From positions 870,501-934,500 of the forward strand of contig NZ_CP054394.1 of the NCBI RefSeq assembly GCF_022539405.1: a DNA stretch of 64,000 nt, written 5' to 3'. Shown here one piece after another: positions 17,543 through 26,943 of the stretch (positions within the stretch are counted from its first letter, which is position 1; every line of letters starts with the position of its first letter). A program made the position numbers and the translations under genes. The stretch comes from Natranaerofaba carboxydovora. GTDB lineage: Bacteria > Bacillota > Natranaerobiia > Natranaerobiales > Natranaerofabaceae. The notes beneath the pieces are model-generated. The model saw only the letters and a program-made list of their open reading frames with translations, made no database searches and was not told the DNA's origin.

Positions 17543-18031
17543 ATGGCGATAAAAATTATAAGGACACAGGATGATCCGGTCTTGAAAGAGTCTTCTAAGC
17601 CAGTTGGAGAGATAACTCCAAGAATAGAAAAATTAGTTAAAAATATGTTAGATACGATGTATGATGCCCAGGGAGTTGGACTTGCGGCTCCTCAAATAGG
17701 GATATCAAAGCAGGTTATAGTAATTGATACTAGAGAAGAAAATAATAATGTGTATAAATTAATAAATCCTACTATTGTTGAGAAGAAAGGAAAAATGATT
17801 TCTACTGAAGGATGTTTAAGCTTTCCTGGTATTTTGGGTGAAGTTGAAAGAGCAGAAGAAGTAAAAGTAGAGGCAATGGATTTGAATGGAGAAAAGATAG
17901 TGATTGAAGCTAAAGATCTTTTAGCAAGGGTACTGCAGCACGAAATTGATCATCTTCGTGGTGTTACTTTGCCTGATATTGCTTTAAGAATAAAGCCTGA
18001 AGAAGAAATTGAAGAAGATATGGAGAGATAG
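17543..18031 (+). CDS. def: Peptide deformylase
   Basis: Removes the formyl group from new proteins. All three metal-site motifs are present: GVGLAAPQIG near residue 44, EGCLSFP near 91 and QHEIDHL near 133. The ATG at 17543 is preferred (GAAAGG about 10 bases upstream, N-terminus MAIKIIRTQDDPVL); an in-frame TTG three codons before lies on the Shine-Dalgarno. The stop is two bases from fmt, so the two are coupled. Confidence 0.96.
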   Translation: MAIKIIRTQDDPVLKESSKPVGEITPRIEKLVKNMLDTMYDAQGVGLAAPQIGISKQVIVIDTREENNNVYKLINPTIVEKKGKMISTEGCLSFPGILGEVERAEEVKVEAMDLNGEKIVIEAKDLLARVLQHEIDHLRGVTLPDIALRIKPEEEIEEDMER

Positions 18032-18033
18032 GT

Positions 18034-18975
18034 ATGAGTTTAAATATTATTTTTATGGGGACTCCAGAATTTGCAGTTCCAACATTAAATGCGCTTATTG
18101 ATAGCGAGCATAATTTAGAACTTGTTGTAACACAACCGGACAAACCAAAGGGAAGAGGTCAGAAAACTGCCCCAACGCCTGTTAAAGAAAATTGTCTTGA
18201 GAGAGAAATAACCGTATATCAACCTGATGACCTTAAGGACGAATTAGTATATAATAGACTAAAAGAGTTAAAGCCAGATTTGATTGTTACTATGGCGTAT
18301 GGCAAGTTAATTCCAGGTAAAATACTAGAACTTCCTGAAATAGATTGTATTAACGTACATGCATCTCTTTTGCCAAAGTATAGAGGCGCAGCGCCTATTC
18401 ACTGGGCTGTTATTAATGGAGAAAAGGAAACAGGCATAACTATAATGTCAATGGATGAAGGAATGGACACAGGCGATATACTAAGCCAGGAAAAAGTCCC
18501 CATACATTATGAAGACACTACTGGAGATGTTCATGATAAACTCAAAAAAGTATCTCCAAAAATACTTTTAGAGACTATTAAGAAAATAGAGCAAGGAGAA
18601 ATAACTCAAATTAAACAGGATGAAAAAAAAGCTACTATAGCACCTAAACTTACTAAAGAATATTTAAAAATAAATTGGGAAAATGAAGATGCGGGCACTA
18701 TTTACAACAAAATCAGAGGCTTAAATCCCTGGCCTGTTTCGTATACTTACTGGCAAAATAAAAGGTTGAGGCTGTGGGAAAGCAAAAATCTTGATGATAG
18801 TGAAATAAAAGGGGTAGCAGGAGAAATTATCCGGATTGATGATGATGGGCCAGTCGTGCAGTGCCAGAAGGGGTTAATAACTCTTACATGTCTGCAGCCA
18901 GAAGGCAAGAAAAAGTTAAAAGGAAATGATTTTTTGAGAGGGTATTCTATGGAGATGGGTGAAGTACTAGGTTGA
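18034..18975 (+). CDS. fmt: Methionyl-tRNA formyltransferase
   Basis: Formylates initiator Met-tRNA. The N-terminal domain shows IIFMGTPEFAVP at residues ~5-16, the catalytic and folate-binding region INVHASLLPKYRGAAPIHWA at about 108 (split here as INVHASLLPKYRG and AAPIHWA), and GITIMSMDEGMDTGDIL near 133. The C-terminal OB-like domain follows. 313 residues is normal. It works together with the deformylase gene directly upstream. Confidence 0.96.
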   Translation: MSLNIIFMGTPEFAVPTLNALIDSEHNLELVVTQPDKPKGRGQKTAPTPVKENCLEREITVYQPDDLKDELVYNRLKELKPDLIVTMAYGKLIPGKILELPEIDCINVHASLLPKYRGAAPIHWAVINGEKETGITIMSMDEGMDTGDILSQEKVPIHYEDTTGDVHDKLKKVSPKILLETIKKIEQGEITQIKQDEKKATIAPKLTKEYLKINWENEDAGTIYNKIRGLNPWPVSYTYWQNKRLRLWESKNLDDSEIKGVAGEIIRIDDDGPVVQCQKGLITLTCLQPEGKKKLKGNDFLRGYSMEMGEVLG

Positions 18976-18991
18976 TCTAGGAGGAGTATCA

Positions 18992-19798
18992 ATGCAGGCA
19001 AAAAAAAGATTATTTCTTGGACTTGGTTTAATGGTAATTATAATAATGCTATTTTTTGTTTCTTATCTAGGTTACTTGACTTTTACTGATAGTGATAGCC
19101 TTGTCGTTAATTCAATATTAATAATAATGGCTGCTTTAATAATTGGGATTGTGGTTTTAGTAGGCTTTGGGCTACTTGGGATAACGCTTACTATTGTTAG
19201 AAAAAGATATTATCCTTTTTTGAGTAGACTAATAGAATTAACATTGAATTTATTTTTCCCGGTGATTATGTATTTTGGTAGGTTATTTCAAATCACCCAG
19301 GCAAAGATTCAACGTTCTTTTGTTGAAGTTAATAATCATTTAGTAGAAGCAAAAAAGCAAAAGTTTAGTGGTGGTTTAAAAGGTAACCAGTTACTTTTAT
19401 TATTACCCCACTGCCTACAAGATTCAAATTGTTCAAAAAGGATAACTAACGATATAAGTAATTGTGTTGAATGTGGCAGGTGTAAGATAGCAGACTTAAT
19501 AGACTTGACTCGCAGATATGATGTAAATATAAGAGTTGCAACTGGTGGTACTTTAGCAAGAAAATGCGTTAAGGAGCTAAGACCCAAGTTGATTGTAGCT
19601 GTAGCTTGTGAGAGAGACTTAACCAGTGGCATTTTGGATGCGAGCCCCTTGCCGGTATTAGGTTTAGTTAATAATAGACCATACGGCCCTTGTATGGATA
19701 CCACAGTTGATGTTTCTAAAGTTGAAGCTTACTTTAAAGAGTTAACTTCAGGAGGTGAATCTAGAGAATGTTTTTCTTCTACACTACAGAAGGTATGA
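18992..19798 (+). CDS. DUF116 membrane protein
   Basis: Two hydrophobic segments at residues ~7-27 and ~36-60 are followed by a cytoplasmic domain with many cysteines: CLQDSNC near 147, CVECGRCKIADL near 159, CVKELRPKLIVAVACERD near 192 and PYGPCMD near 229. The spacing suggests metal or Fe-S binding, but no function is known for DUF116. It lies after def-fmt, as in many Clostridia. Its 3' end overlaps the following protease gene by 31 bases, and the protease Shine-Dalgarno lies inside it. Confidence 0.85.
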   Translation: MQAKKRLFLGLGLMVIIIMLFFVSYLGYLTFTDSDSLVVNSILIIMAALIIGIVVLVGFGLLGITLTIVRKRYYPFLSRLIELTLNLFFPVIMYFGRLFQITQAKIQRSFVEVNNHLVEAKKQKFSGGLKGNQLLLLLPHCLQDSNCSKRITNDISNCVECGRCKIADLIDLTRRYDVNIRVATGGTLARKCVKELRPKLIVAVACERDLTSGILDASPLPVLGLVNNRPYGPCMDTTVDVSKVEAYFKELTSGGESRECFSSTLQKV

Positions 19799-20463
19799 TT
19801 TTATTTTTTGTACTTGTTCTTCCAGCATTTTTATTTGTATTATATGCCCAGTCAAAGGTCAAAAGTACTTATAACAAGTTTTCAAAGGTAAAAAGCAGAA
19901 GAGGTTATAGAGGGGCAGAAGTTGCAAGAGAGCTGTTAAATAAGGCAGGATTATCTGATGTTTCGGTAGAACAAACAGGTGGTCAGCTATCTGATCATTA
20001 TGATCCAATCAAAAAAGCTGTTAGGCTTTCGTCAGATATTTATAATGGTAGTTCTATTGCTGCCCTTGGTATCGCTGCCCATGAAACAGGGCATGCACTT
20101 CAGCATGCTCACGGGTATTTTCCTCTTAATATAAGAAATATGGTTTTCCCGGCAGCGAATTTAGGCTCTAGAGCTGGGGTGCCACTTTTTATTATTGGTT
20201 TTATCTTTAATACAGGATTTTTGATGGATATTGGGATTGCTATATTTTTCTTTGCAGTACTATTTCAGATTATAACCTTGCCTGTAGAGTTCAATGCAAG
20301 TTCTAGGGCAGTAGCAGTTCTTGAAAGTGGAGGTTATCTTGAAAGAGAGGAACTAGGAGGAGCCAAAAAAGTATTAAGAGCTGCTGCTATGACTTATGTT
20401 GCTGCAACTGCAATGGCTCTTGCTCATTTGATTAGACTACTAATTTTAAGAGGTAGAGATTAA
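19768..20463 (+). CDS. Membrane zinc metallopeptidase, YugP family
   Basis: A 231-residue membrane protein with an N-terminal membrane segment (residues 4-22), the zinc motif HETGH (AAHETGHALQHAHGY near 108) and two more hydrophobic segments at about 130-175. The family (neutral zinc metallopeptidase 2) has no established substrate. AGGAGGTG lies about 8 bases ahead of the ATG, inside the DUF116 gene. The next gene, rsmB, begins right after its stop, so the three genes look coupled. Confidence 0.88.
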   Translation: MFFFYTTEGMILFFVLVLPAFLFVLYAQSKVKSTYNKFSKVKSRRGYRGAEVARELLNKAGLSDVSVEQTGGQLSDHYDPIKKAVRLSSDIYNGSSIAALGIAAHETGHALQHAHGYFPLNIRNMVFPAANLGSRAGVPLFIIGFIFNTGFLMDIGIAIFFFAVLFQIITLPVEFNASSRAVAVLESGGYLEREELGGAKKVLRAAAMTYVAATAMALAHLIRLLILRGRD

Positions 20464-21843
20464 ATGGATAATAAGAAACAAAATAGCAACGCGAGATATA
20501 TTTCAGCTATAGTTTTAAAAGAAGTGTACTCTAAAGAGGGCTATAGTGATATTTTATTGAATAAATATTTAAAACAGAATACTTTATCTGTCAAAGATAA
20601 AGCCCTTGCTACTCGCTGTATTTATGGTGTATTACAGTGGCAGGGGCTTATTGACTTTTATCTAGAAAAATTGTCAAAGAAACCTTTGAATAAAATCTCT
20701 TTAGAGGTTTTAGTTTTACTGAGGCTTGGATTGTATCAACTTTTATTTTTGGATAGAGTACCATCAAGAGCTGCTGTATACGAAACTGTTAAGGTAGCGC
20801 ACATGATGAAACAGAAAAAAGCAGCCGGTTTTATAAACGGAATACTTAGAAATTTTATTAGGAAAAAAGATACCATCCAACTTCCTGTTAAAGATAGCTC
20901 TAAAAAGCAACTAGTAAAATATATCTCTGTCAGGTACTCTCATCCTACCTGGATGGTTGAAAAATGGCTTGATGAGTTTGGTGAAAATTTGACAATTGAA
21001 ATCTGTAAAGCAAATAATGAAATATCTGATACATATATAAGAACAAACACATTAAAAACTGACAAAGAAGAATTGCTGGGTAATCTTAATGAATATAATC
21101 TCCCTGCCGAAAATGCCTTGTATCCAGTTGAAGCTATAAAAATAGACTCGCTAAGAGGAATAGAAGAACTAGCTTTGTTTAAGGAGGGGCTTTTTTATAT
21201 TCAAGATATAAATTCTATGCTGGTAAGTTATCTTGCAGCTCCTTTGCCCGGACAAAAAGTTGTGGATTTGTGTAGTGCACCTGGTGGAAAAACAACCCAT
21301 ATGGGGCAGATGATGCAGAATAAAGGTGAAATATTAGCTGTAGATCTTTATCCTCACCGATTAAACCTTGTAAAAGAGAACTGTGAAAGGTTGGGTGTTA
21401 ATATAGTAAAAATTTTGGAAGGAGATGCAAGGACAGTTTTAGATGAAAGTTATAATAATTATTTTGATATATCTTTGGTGGATGCACCCTGTTCAGCACT
21501 TGGGGTATTAAGAAAGCAGCCGGAGTTAAAATGGAGATTAAATGAAACAGAAATAGATTCTTTAAAGAGCTTGCAAAAAGAATTGCTCCAAAAAGCAATA
21601 AAACTAGTTAAACCTGGAGGAAAAATAATATATAGTACATGTACGATTTCTAGCGAAGAAAACGAAACTTTGATAAGTGAATTCTTAGATGAAAACTCAT
21701 CAGTTAGAGTGGAAGAGCCAAACAAAATTATCCCCCAAAAAGCTTTAGAAAAAGCGTATAGAGTATCTGAAGAAGGTGTATTGTTTTTACCTAATATAGA
21801 TGGTGGTGATGGATTTTTTCTGACTTGTTTGCAAGTTGATTAG
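20464..21843 (+). CDS. rsmB: 16S rRNA (cytosine-C5) methyltransferase RsmB
   Basis: Methylates C967 (E. coli numbering) of 16S rRNA. The N-terminal NusB-like RNA-binding domain spans residues 1-140. The SAM-binding site VVDLCSAPGGKTTHM is near 262, the first cysteine motif DAPCSALGVLRKQPELKW near 341 and the catalytic YSTCTIS near 390. 459 residues is normal. The start codon lies directly behind the protease stop codon. Confidence 0.95.
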   Translation: MDNKKQNSNARYISAIVLKEVYSKEGYSDILLNKYLKQNTLSVKDKALATRCIYGVLQWQGLIDFYLEKLSKKPLNKISLEVLVLLRLGLYQLLFLDRVPSRAAVYETVKVAHMMKQKKAAGFINGILRNFIRKKDTIQLPVKDSSKKQLVKYISVRYSHPTWMVEKWLDEFGENLTIEICKANNEISDTYIRTNTLKTDKEELLGNLNEYNLPAENALYPVEAIKIDSLRGIEELALFKEGLFYIQDINSMLVSYLAAPLPGQKVVDLCSAPGGKTTHMGQMMQNKGEILAVDLYPHRLNLVKENCERLGVNIVKILEGDARTVLDESYNNYFDISLVDAPCSALGVLRKQPELKWRLNETEIDSLKSLQKELLQKAIKLVKPGGKIIYSTCTISSEENETLISEFLDENSSVRVEEPNKIIPQKALEKAYRVSEEGVLFLPNIDGGDGFFLTCLQVD

Positions 21844-21903
21844 TAAAAATCCCTCTGATATACTCACTCTAGATATTATAAGATTAAAAGGGTTGTGAGA
21901 ATA

Positions 21904-22956
21904 ATGTCAAAGACTAAAAAAGCTATAAAAAACCTATCGACAGATGAAGTAAAATATTTGATAAAAGAGATGGGTGAACCATCTTATAGGGCAGATCAGA
22001 TACTTGATTGGCTATATAAGAAAAAGGCAACCAGGTTTGATGAAATGACAAACCTGCCTAATAATTTAAGGGAAAATTTAAAAAATGAATTAGAAACTAA
22101 TTTATTGACCCTGGTTAAAAAAATGATTTCTAATGAAGATGGAACAGAAAAATTTTTATATAAGACTCAAGATGGGGAATTATTAGAGTGCGCTTTAATG
22201 AAACAAGATTATGGAAATACAATTTGTGTCTCTTCTCAGATTGGATGTGGACTTGCTTGTGCTTTTTGTGCATCTTCAAAAGGTGGTTTTGTTAGGAATT
22301 TAACCTCTGGAGAGATGCTTGATCAATTTATACTCTCTGAAAAATATTCAGATGATGATGAAAGTATTAAAAATATTGTAGTGATGGGTATGGGAGAACC
22401 TCTATACAACTACTCTAATTTGATAAATTTTTTAAAAACAGTTAACAGCGAAAAAGGGCTTGGTATTAGTTATAGAAATGTAACTGTTTCAACTTGCGGC
22501 ATAGTACCTAAAATAATAAAATTATCTGAGGAAAGGCTTCCTATAACCCTTGCGATTTCATTACATGCTCCTGATGATAAGACAAGGTCTAAAATAATGC
22601 CAATTAATGAAAAATATTCAATAAAGGATATTTTAGATTCATGTAAAATATATATGGATAAAGTGGGTAGACGTGTGACTTTTGAATATATATTGATAAA
22701 AGGGGTTAATGACAGTATTAAAAAAGCTAAGGATTTATCACGATTATTAAAAGGGTTATTATGTCATGTTAATTTAATACCTGTAAATCCAATTGATGAA
22801 TTTAATATGAATAGACCAGAGCAAAAACAAATTAATGATTTTTATGAAACCTTAAGGCAGAATAAAATTTCGGTATCAATTAGAAAAGAGCGCGGGACAG
22901 ATATTGAAGGTGCATGTGGCCAGCTTCGAAGTAAATATTCACACGGGTGTAAATAG
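21904..22956 (+). CDS. rlmN: Dual-specificity RNA methyltransferase RlmN
   Basis: A radical SAM enzyme that methylates A2503 of 23S rRNA and A37 of some tRNAs. The cluster motif is C-x3-C-x2-C in GCGLACAFCASS near residue 115, followed by VVMGMGEPLYNY near 157 and the catalytic cysteine region near the C-terminus (GTDIEGACGQL). ATG at 21904 is used because AAAAGGG lies at a good distance; GTG at 21895 sits almost on it. It joins rsmB to the phosphatase-kinase pair. Confidence 0.95.
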   Translation: MSKTKKAIKNLSTDEVKYLIKEMGEPSYRADQILDWLYKKKATRFDEMTNLPNNLRENLKNELETNLLTLVKKMISNEDGTEKFLYKTQDGELLECALMKQDYGNTICVSSQIGCGLACAFCASSKGGFVRNLTSGEMLDQFILSEKYSDDDESIKNIVVMGMGEPLYNYSNLINFLKTVNSEKGLGISYRNVTVSTCGIVPKIIKLSEERLPITLAISLHAPDDKTRSKIMPINEKYSIKDILDSCKIYMDKVGRRVTFEYILIKGVNDSIKKAKDLSRLLKGLLCHVNLIPVNPIDEFNMNRPEQKQINDFYETLRQNKISVSIRKERGTDIEGACGQLRSKYSHGCK

Positions 22957-22977
22957 AGAATTTCATGGGGTGAAGAT

Positions 22978-23754
22978 ATGATATCTTATTGTCTTTCTGA
23001 TAGGGGATATGTGAGAAAACAGAATGAGGATAATTATTTGGATGGGTTGAGAGCGGGACAGTTAGTAGTTTATGCTGTAGCTGATGGTATGGGTGGTCAT
23101 GAAGGGGGAGACGTGGCTAGCTATCTTGCCATTAAAGGATTAGAAGAGGCCGTTACAAACAAAGAGAGATACTTAGAAAAAGAATATATTGAAACTAATT
23201 CCCCACGTTTATACAAAGAATTTTTTAAAGAATCCAATGAAAAAATATTATCCGCTAAAGAAGATACGGCTAGACTTAAAGAGATGGGAACTACTTTAAC
23301 AGCAGCTTTTATATATGATGAGCGAGTAGTCATAGGACATGTAGGAGACTCAAGAGCTTATTTGATTAAAGATAATAAAATGGAACAGATTACAAGAGAC
23401 CATTCTCTGGTTAATGAGTTACTTAGAAGTGGAGAACTAAACAATTACGAAGCTGAAAACCATCCTCAAAAAAATGTTTTGACTAATGCACTAGGGATTT
23501 CTGGAGATATACAAGTGGACATCTATAATTATGATTTTAGTGACGAGACAGTGTTATTGTTATGTAGTGATGGGTTGACGTCTCATCTGTATGATGAAGA
23601 AATTTTAACTATAATAAAACGTCATAATAGTATTGAGAATGCTGCAAAAAGACTTGTTAAATCATCTTATGAAGCCGGTGGGTTTGATAATATTACTGTA
23701 TGTCTAATTGCTCCAAAAGAGCTTTCAGAAATTTTCAGAGGTGAAATTAAATGA
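22978..23754 (+). CDS. prpC: PP2C-type Ser/Thr phosphatase, PrpC/Stp
   Basis: Reverses phosphorylation by the neighbouring PrkC kinase. PP2C metal-binding motifs are in order: RKQNEDNYL near residue 13, VADGMGGHEGGD near 35, GHVGDSRAYL near 118, LLCSDGLTSHL near 192 and FDNITV near 238. 258 residues is normal. Its stop overlaps the kinase start (ATGA), a conserved pairing in Firmicutes. Confidence 0.95.
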   Translation: MISYCLSDRGYVRKQNEDNYLDGLRAGQLVVYAVADGMGGHEGGDVASYLAIKGLEEAVTNKERYLEKEYIETNSPRLYKEFFKESNEKILSAKEDTARLKEMGTTLTAAFIYDERVVIGHVGDSRAYLIKDNKMEQITRDHSLVNELLRSGELNNYEAENHPQKNVLTNALGISGDIQVDIYNYDFSDETVLLLCSDGLTSHLYDEEILTIIKRHNSIENAAKRLVKSSYEAGGFDNITVCLIAPKELSEIFRGEIK

Positions 23755-25760
23755 CCGGCAGATTATTAAAGAACCGATATAGGGTTATTAAAAAAATCGG
23801 AAGCGGTGGGATGGCAACAGTTTATAAGGCAGAAGATACTTTGCTTGACAGAAATGTAGCCCTAAAAATACTGAGAAGCCAGTTTATTGATGATGAAGAT
23901 TTTATAAAACGATTTAGAAGGGAAGCTAAAGCCGCTGCTAGCCTTACTCATCCTAATGTTGTTAACATATATGATGTAGGGATGGAAGATGACCATCATT
24001 ATATTGTTATGGAATATGTTTATGGAAAAACATTAAAACAGCTAATAAGTGAGAGGGCTCCACTTAAAATCGAAGAAGCTGTTAATATAGTCATAGAGAT
24101 TTCTGAAGCTTTGATTCATGCCCATAATAATAATATAATTCACAGAGATATAAAACCACATAATATATTAATAACTTCTGAAGGAAGGGTGAAAGTAACC
24201 GATTTTGGGATTGCAAGAGCAGCTTCAGAGTCTACTATAACGCATCAAGCGGGGACTATAATTGGTTCTGCTCATTATTTTTCTCCTGAACAGGCAAGAG
24301 GTGGTTTTACCGGGGAAAAATCCGACATATATTCTCTTGGTATTGTAATGTACGAGATGTTAACAGGTAAGCTTCCTTTTACTGGTGAATCACCTGTTGC
24401 TGTTGCTTTAAAGCATCTACAAGAGGACATTGTGTTTCCTAAAGAGCTGAATCCTGAAATACCACAATGTATAGAAAAAATAATTTTAAAAGCTCTAGAA
24501 AAAGAACAAGCAAGTCGCTACCAGGGCATTGAGGCCTTTTTAGAAGATTTAAAAATGTGGCAGAGGAATAATCAATTAGAAAATTATAATAACAATTTTT
24601 ATCATGTTGATGAGTCATACTCCCTTGATGATAGTCCTACAATGGAAATACCTATTGGAGCTGACAAATTTCCAAAAAAGAGAGACAGTAACAGCAGCAG
24701 TAATAGTGTTAATAGTACAAATAGTACCATTAGTGAAATAGATGATGCGACGACAAATGACAAGGAGAATAATTCTATGTCAAAAAGAAGAAGTAAGAAA
24801 AAAAAGCCTAAAAATACTGTATTAATCAGAAATACAGTTATAGTTATTTTTGTACTAGCGATAATAGGTTATGGAGTTAACTTAGGAATAAATAGATTTA
24901 TGGAATTTTTTGTAGTAGAAGAGGTAAGTGTTCCTGAAGTTGAAGGTATATCTCTTTCAGAAGCACAAGAATTACTTGAAGAACAAGGACTTTCTAGTAC
25001 TGTTTCTGATGAAGTTTCGCACCCTGAGGTAGAGACAGGGTATGTAATTAACCAAAACCCTGCTCCTGATGAGGTGATACGACAAACAAGAGAAGTTAAC
25101 TTAACTATCAGCCTTGGACCTGAGCAGGTAGAAGTGCCTGATGTTGTTGGTATGCAAAGAAGGCAAGCGGTTATAGAACTTGAAGAAGCAGGTTTTGAGG
25201 TTGAAGTAGAACGAGAATATAATTCTGATAAAGATAGGGATGAGGTTTTTGGACAAAGCCCTTCAGCAGAGTCTCAGGTTGAGCAGGGGGCTACTGTTAA
25301 AGTAGAAGTCAGCAGAGGCGGCGAGCCAGTAGAGATGCCAGACTTTGTGAACAGAGAATTTGAATCTATTGAACAAGAAGTAAAAGATGACTTAGAACTG
25401 GAAATTAGAAACATATATGAACGTGATGAATCTCCTGGAGGGTTGGTCCTTGATCAGTGGCCTGATCCTGGAGAAGAAGTAAGGCCCGGTGATAGTGCTG
25501 ACTTTTGGGTTTCTAAAGGTGAAGATATTGATGAACTTGAAGATGATTATGATATCGAAGAGATAGAAATTGAAGATCTTCCAGAGGATAATGAGGTAGA
25601 AATTATTATTAGTGATGAAATAGGAGAAAGAGTAGTATTTGAAGGAGAACCTGATGGTAGTACCATGACATTTGAAGGTGTAGAGTCAGGTACAATTGAA
25701 ATAAAAGAGTTTGACGAGGATGGGCAATTACTAAGAGAATCTTTATCAAACTTTCCATAG
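23751..25760 (+). CDS. prkC: Ser/Thr kinase with PASTA domains, PrkC/PknB
   Basis: A membrane receptor kinase for muropeptides. The kinase domain occupies residues ~10-275: GSGGMATVY, VALKIL lysine, HRDIKPHN near 136, DFGIARA near 154. A Ser/Asn-rich linker and one membrane segment (about 357-378) lead to three PASTA repeats (about 390-455, 456-525, 526-590). After the last PASTA domain there is an extra ~75-residue, strongly acidic extension with a beta-like end; I do not recognise it. The gene is coupled to prpC and followed by a full fold-back repeat, so rsgA probably uses another promoter. Confidence 0.95.
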   Translation: MTGRLLKNRYRVIKKIGSGGMATVYKAEDTLLDRNVALKILRSQFIDDEDFIKRFRREAKAAASLTHPNVVNIYDVGMEDDHHYIVMEYVYGKTLKQLISERAPLKIEEAVNIVIEISEALIHAHNNNIIHRDIKPHNILITSEGRVKVTDFGIARAASESTITHQAGTIIGSAHYFSPEQARGGFTGEKSDIYSLGIVMYEMLTGKLPFTGESPVAVALKHLQEDIVFPKELNPEIPQCIEKIILKALEKEQASRYQGIEAFLEDLKMWQRNNQLENYNNNFYHVDESYSLDDSPTMEIPIGADKFPKKRDSNSSSNSVNSTNSTISEIDDATTNDKENNSMSKRRSKKKKPKNTVLIRNTVIVIFVLAIIGYGVNLGINRFMEFFVVEEVSVPEVEGISLSEAQELLEEQGLSSTVSDEVSHPEVETGYVINQNPAPDEVIRQTREVNLTISLGPEQVEVPDVVGMQRRQAVIELEEAGFEVEVEREYNSDKDRDEVFGQSPSAESQVEQGATVKVEVSRGGEPVEMPDFVNREFESIEQEVKDDLELEIRNIYERDESPGGLVLDQWPDPGEEVRPGDSADFWVSKGEDIDELEDDYDIEEIEIEDLPEDNEVEIIISDEIGERVVFEGEPDGSTMTFEGVESGTIEIKEFDEDGQLLRESLSNFP

Positions 25761-25780
25761 AAGAATTTCAATAAATACCG

Positions 25781-25999
25781 GATTTACTGCAAAAGTCTAT
25801 TCACATAAGTAAAGTGTTTTTAATTGATACATCTAAGATTCGTCAGCAGTCGAAATATGGCTCCCTAATCCAAGAACTCATCCTGAGTTCAATTAGCTAA
25901 TGACATCCTGTCATTAGGCCTTATTTCTCCTGCTTCCTTATCAAGATGTATTGCAATTTAAAACAAAACTTTGTTCATATGACTTTTGCAGCCTAAATC
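25781..25999 (+). repeat. Full copy of a ~220-bp fold-back intergenic element (copy 1)
   Basis: Long imperfect terminal inverted repeats (CTGCAAAAGTC ... GACTTTTGCAG) continue inward to ATACATCT/AGATGTAT and GAAATA.GGC/GCCTTATTTC arms. The centre holds two hairpins with the same TCC loop, GAACTCA-TCC-TGAGTTC and AATGACA-TCC-TGTCATT (the first is one base imperfect in flanks). It has no ORF. It aligns end to end with the element at 37705-37925, in the same orientation. No target duplication is evident. Confidence 0.85.
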
Positions 26000-26058
26000 A
26001 ATCCAATTAAATTATGATGTGAGTTATCAATGCTTCTTAACTACATTTAAAAGGGTAG

Positions 26059-26943
26059 GTGTATTGGTTTTTGGAGAATAAAATAGTCAAGATTGCTAGC
26101 GAATTTTGTTATGTAAAAACTATAGAAGGAGATATTTTGCCTTGTAAAGCTAGAGGGTTATTCAAAAAAAAGGGGTATAGGCCATTAGTCGGAGATAGAG
26201 TCAATTTTAAAAAAATTTCAGCTGATCAGGGTGTTATTGAAGAAATTATGCCGAGAAAAAATGAACTGCAAAGGCCATATGTGGCAAATATTGACCAGGT
26301 AGTAGTTGTTATTGCAGCTAAAGCACCTGATCCAAACTACAAACTATTAGATAGGATTCTTGTATTAAGTTATTTTAATAAGGCGAAAAGTTTAATTTGT
26401 GTTAACAAACTGGATTTAGATAATAATAAAGGGTTAGAAATACAAGATAAATATAAAAGTATAGGATATGATTGTGTAGCTTTAAGTGTTAAAGACAAAA
26501 CAGGTTTATCCAATTTAAGAGAGAAACTGTCAGATAAAACCTCTGTGTTAGCAGGAACATCTGGCGTTGGGAAATCTAGCATAATAAATGCCATTGAACC
26601 AGGGTTTTCTTTAAAAACTGATGAAGTAAGTAAAAAAACCGGTCGAGGTAAGCATACAACCAGGCAAGTAACTCTTTTTGAGCTGGGTGAAAACACCTAT
26701 GTGGCTGACACACCGGGGTTTAGCAAATTGAATTTTAAAGGTATTGATTATCAAGAACTAGATAGATCTTTCCCGGAAATTAAAGAGTATTCAGCAATGT
26801 GTAAGTTTAATGATTGTTTGCATGATAAGGAGCCTGGGTGTGAGGTTAAAGAAAAAATTGGAAGTGAGATATATGAAGACAGATATAATAATTACCTTGA
26901 GTTTTTGAATGAATTAAAGAAAGGAGCAGCATATCATGGTTGA
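26059..26943 (+). CDS. rsgA: Ribosome small-subunit GTPase RsgA
   Basis: A late 30S assembly GTPase. An N-terminal OB fold is followed by a circularly permuted GTPase: NKLDL (G4) near residue 117 comes before GTSGVGKSSIIN (G1) near 172 and DTPGFSKL (G3) near 218. The zinc-binding C-terminus contains MCKFNDCLHDKEPGC near 247. The GTG at 26059 is the longest start; TTG at 26071 would sit at a better distance from AAGGGTAGG and may be the real one. It overlaps rpe by eight bases. Confidence 0.93.
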   Translation: MYWFLENKIVKIASEFCYVKTIEGDILPCKARGLFKKKGYRPLVGDRVNFKKISADQGVIEEIMPRKNELQRPYVANIDQVVVVIAAKAPDPNYKLLDRILVLSYFNKAKSLICVNKLDLDNNKGLEIQDKYKSIGYDCVALSVKDKTGLSNLREKLSDKTSVLAGTSGVGKSSIINAIEPGFSLKTDEVSKKTGRGKHTTRQVTLFELGENTYVADTPGFSKLNFKGIDYQELDRSFPEIKEYSAMCKFNDCLHDKEPGCEVKEKIGSEIYEDRYNNYLEFLNELKKGAAYHG

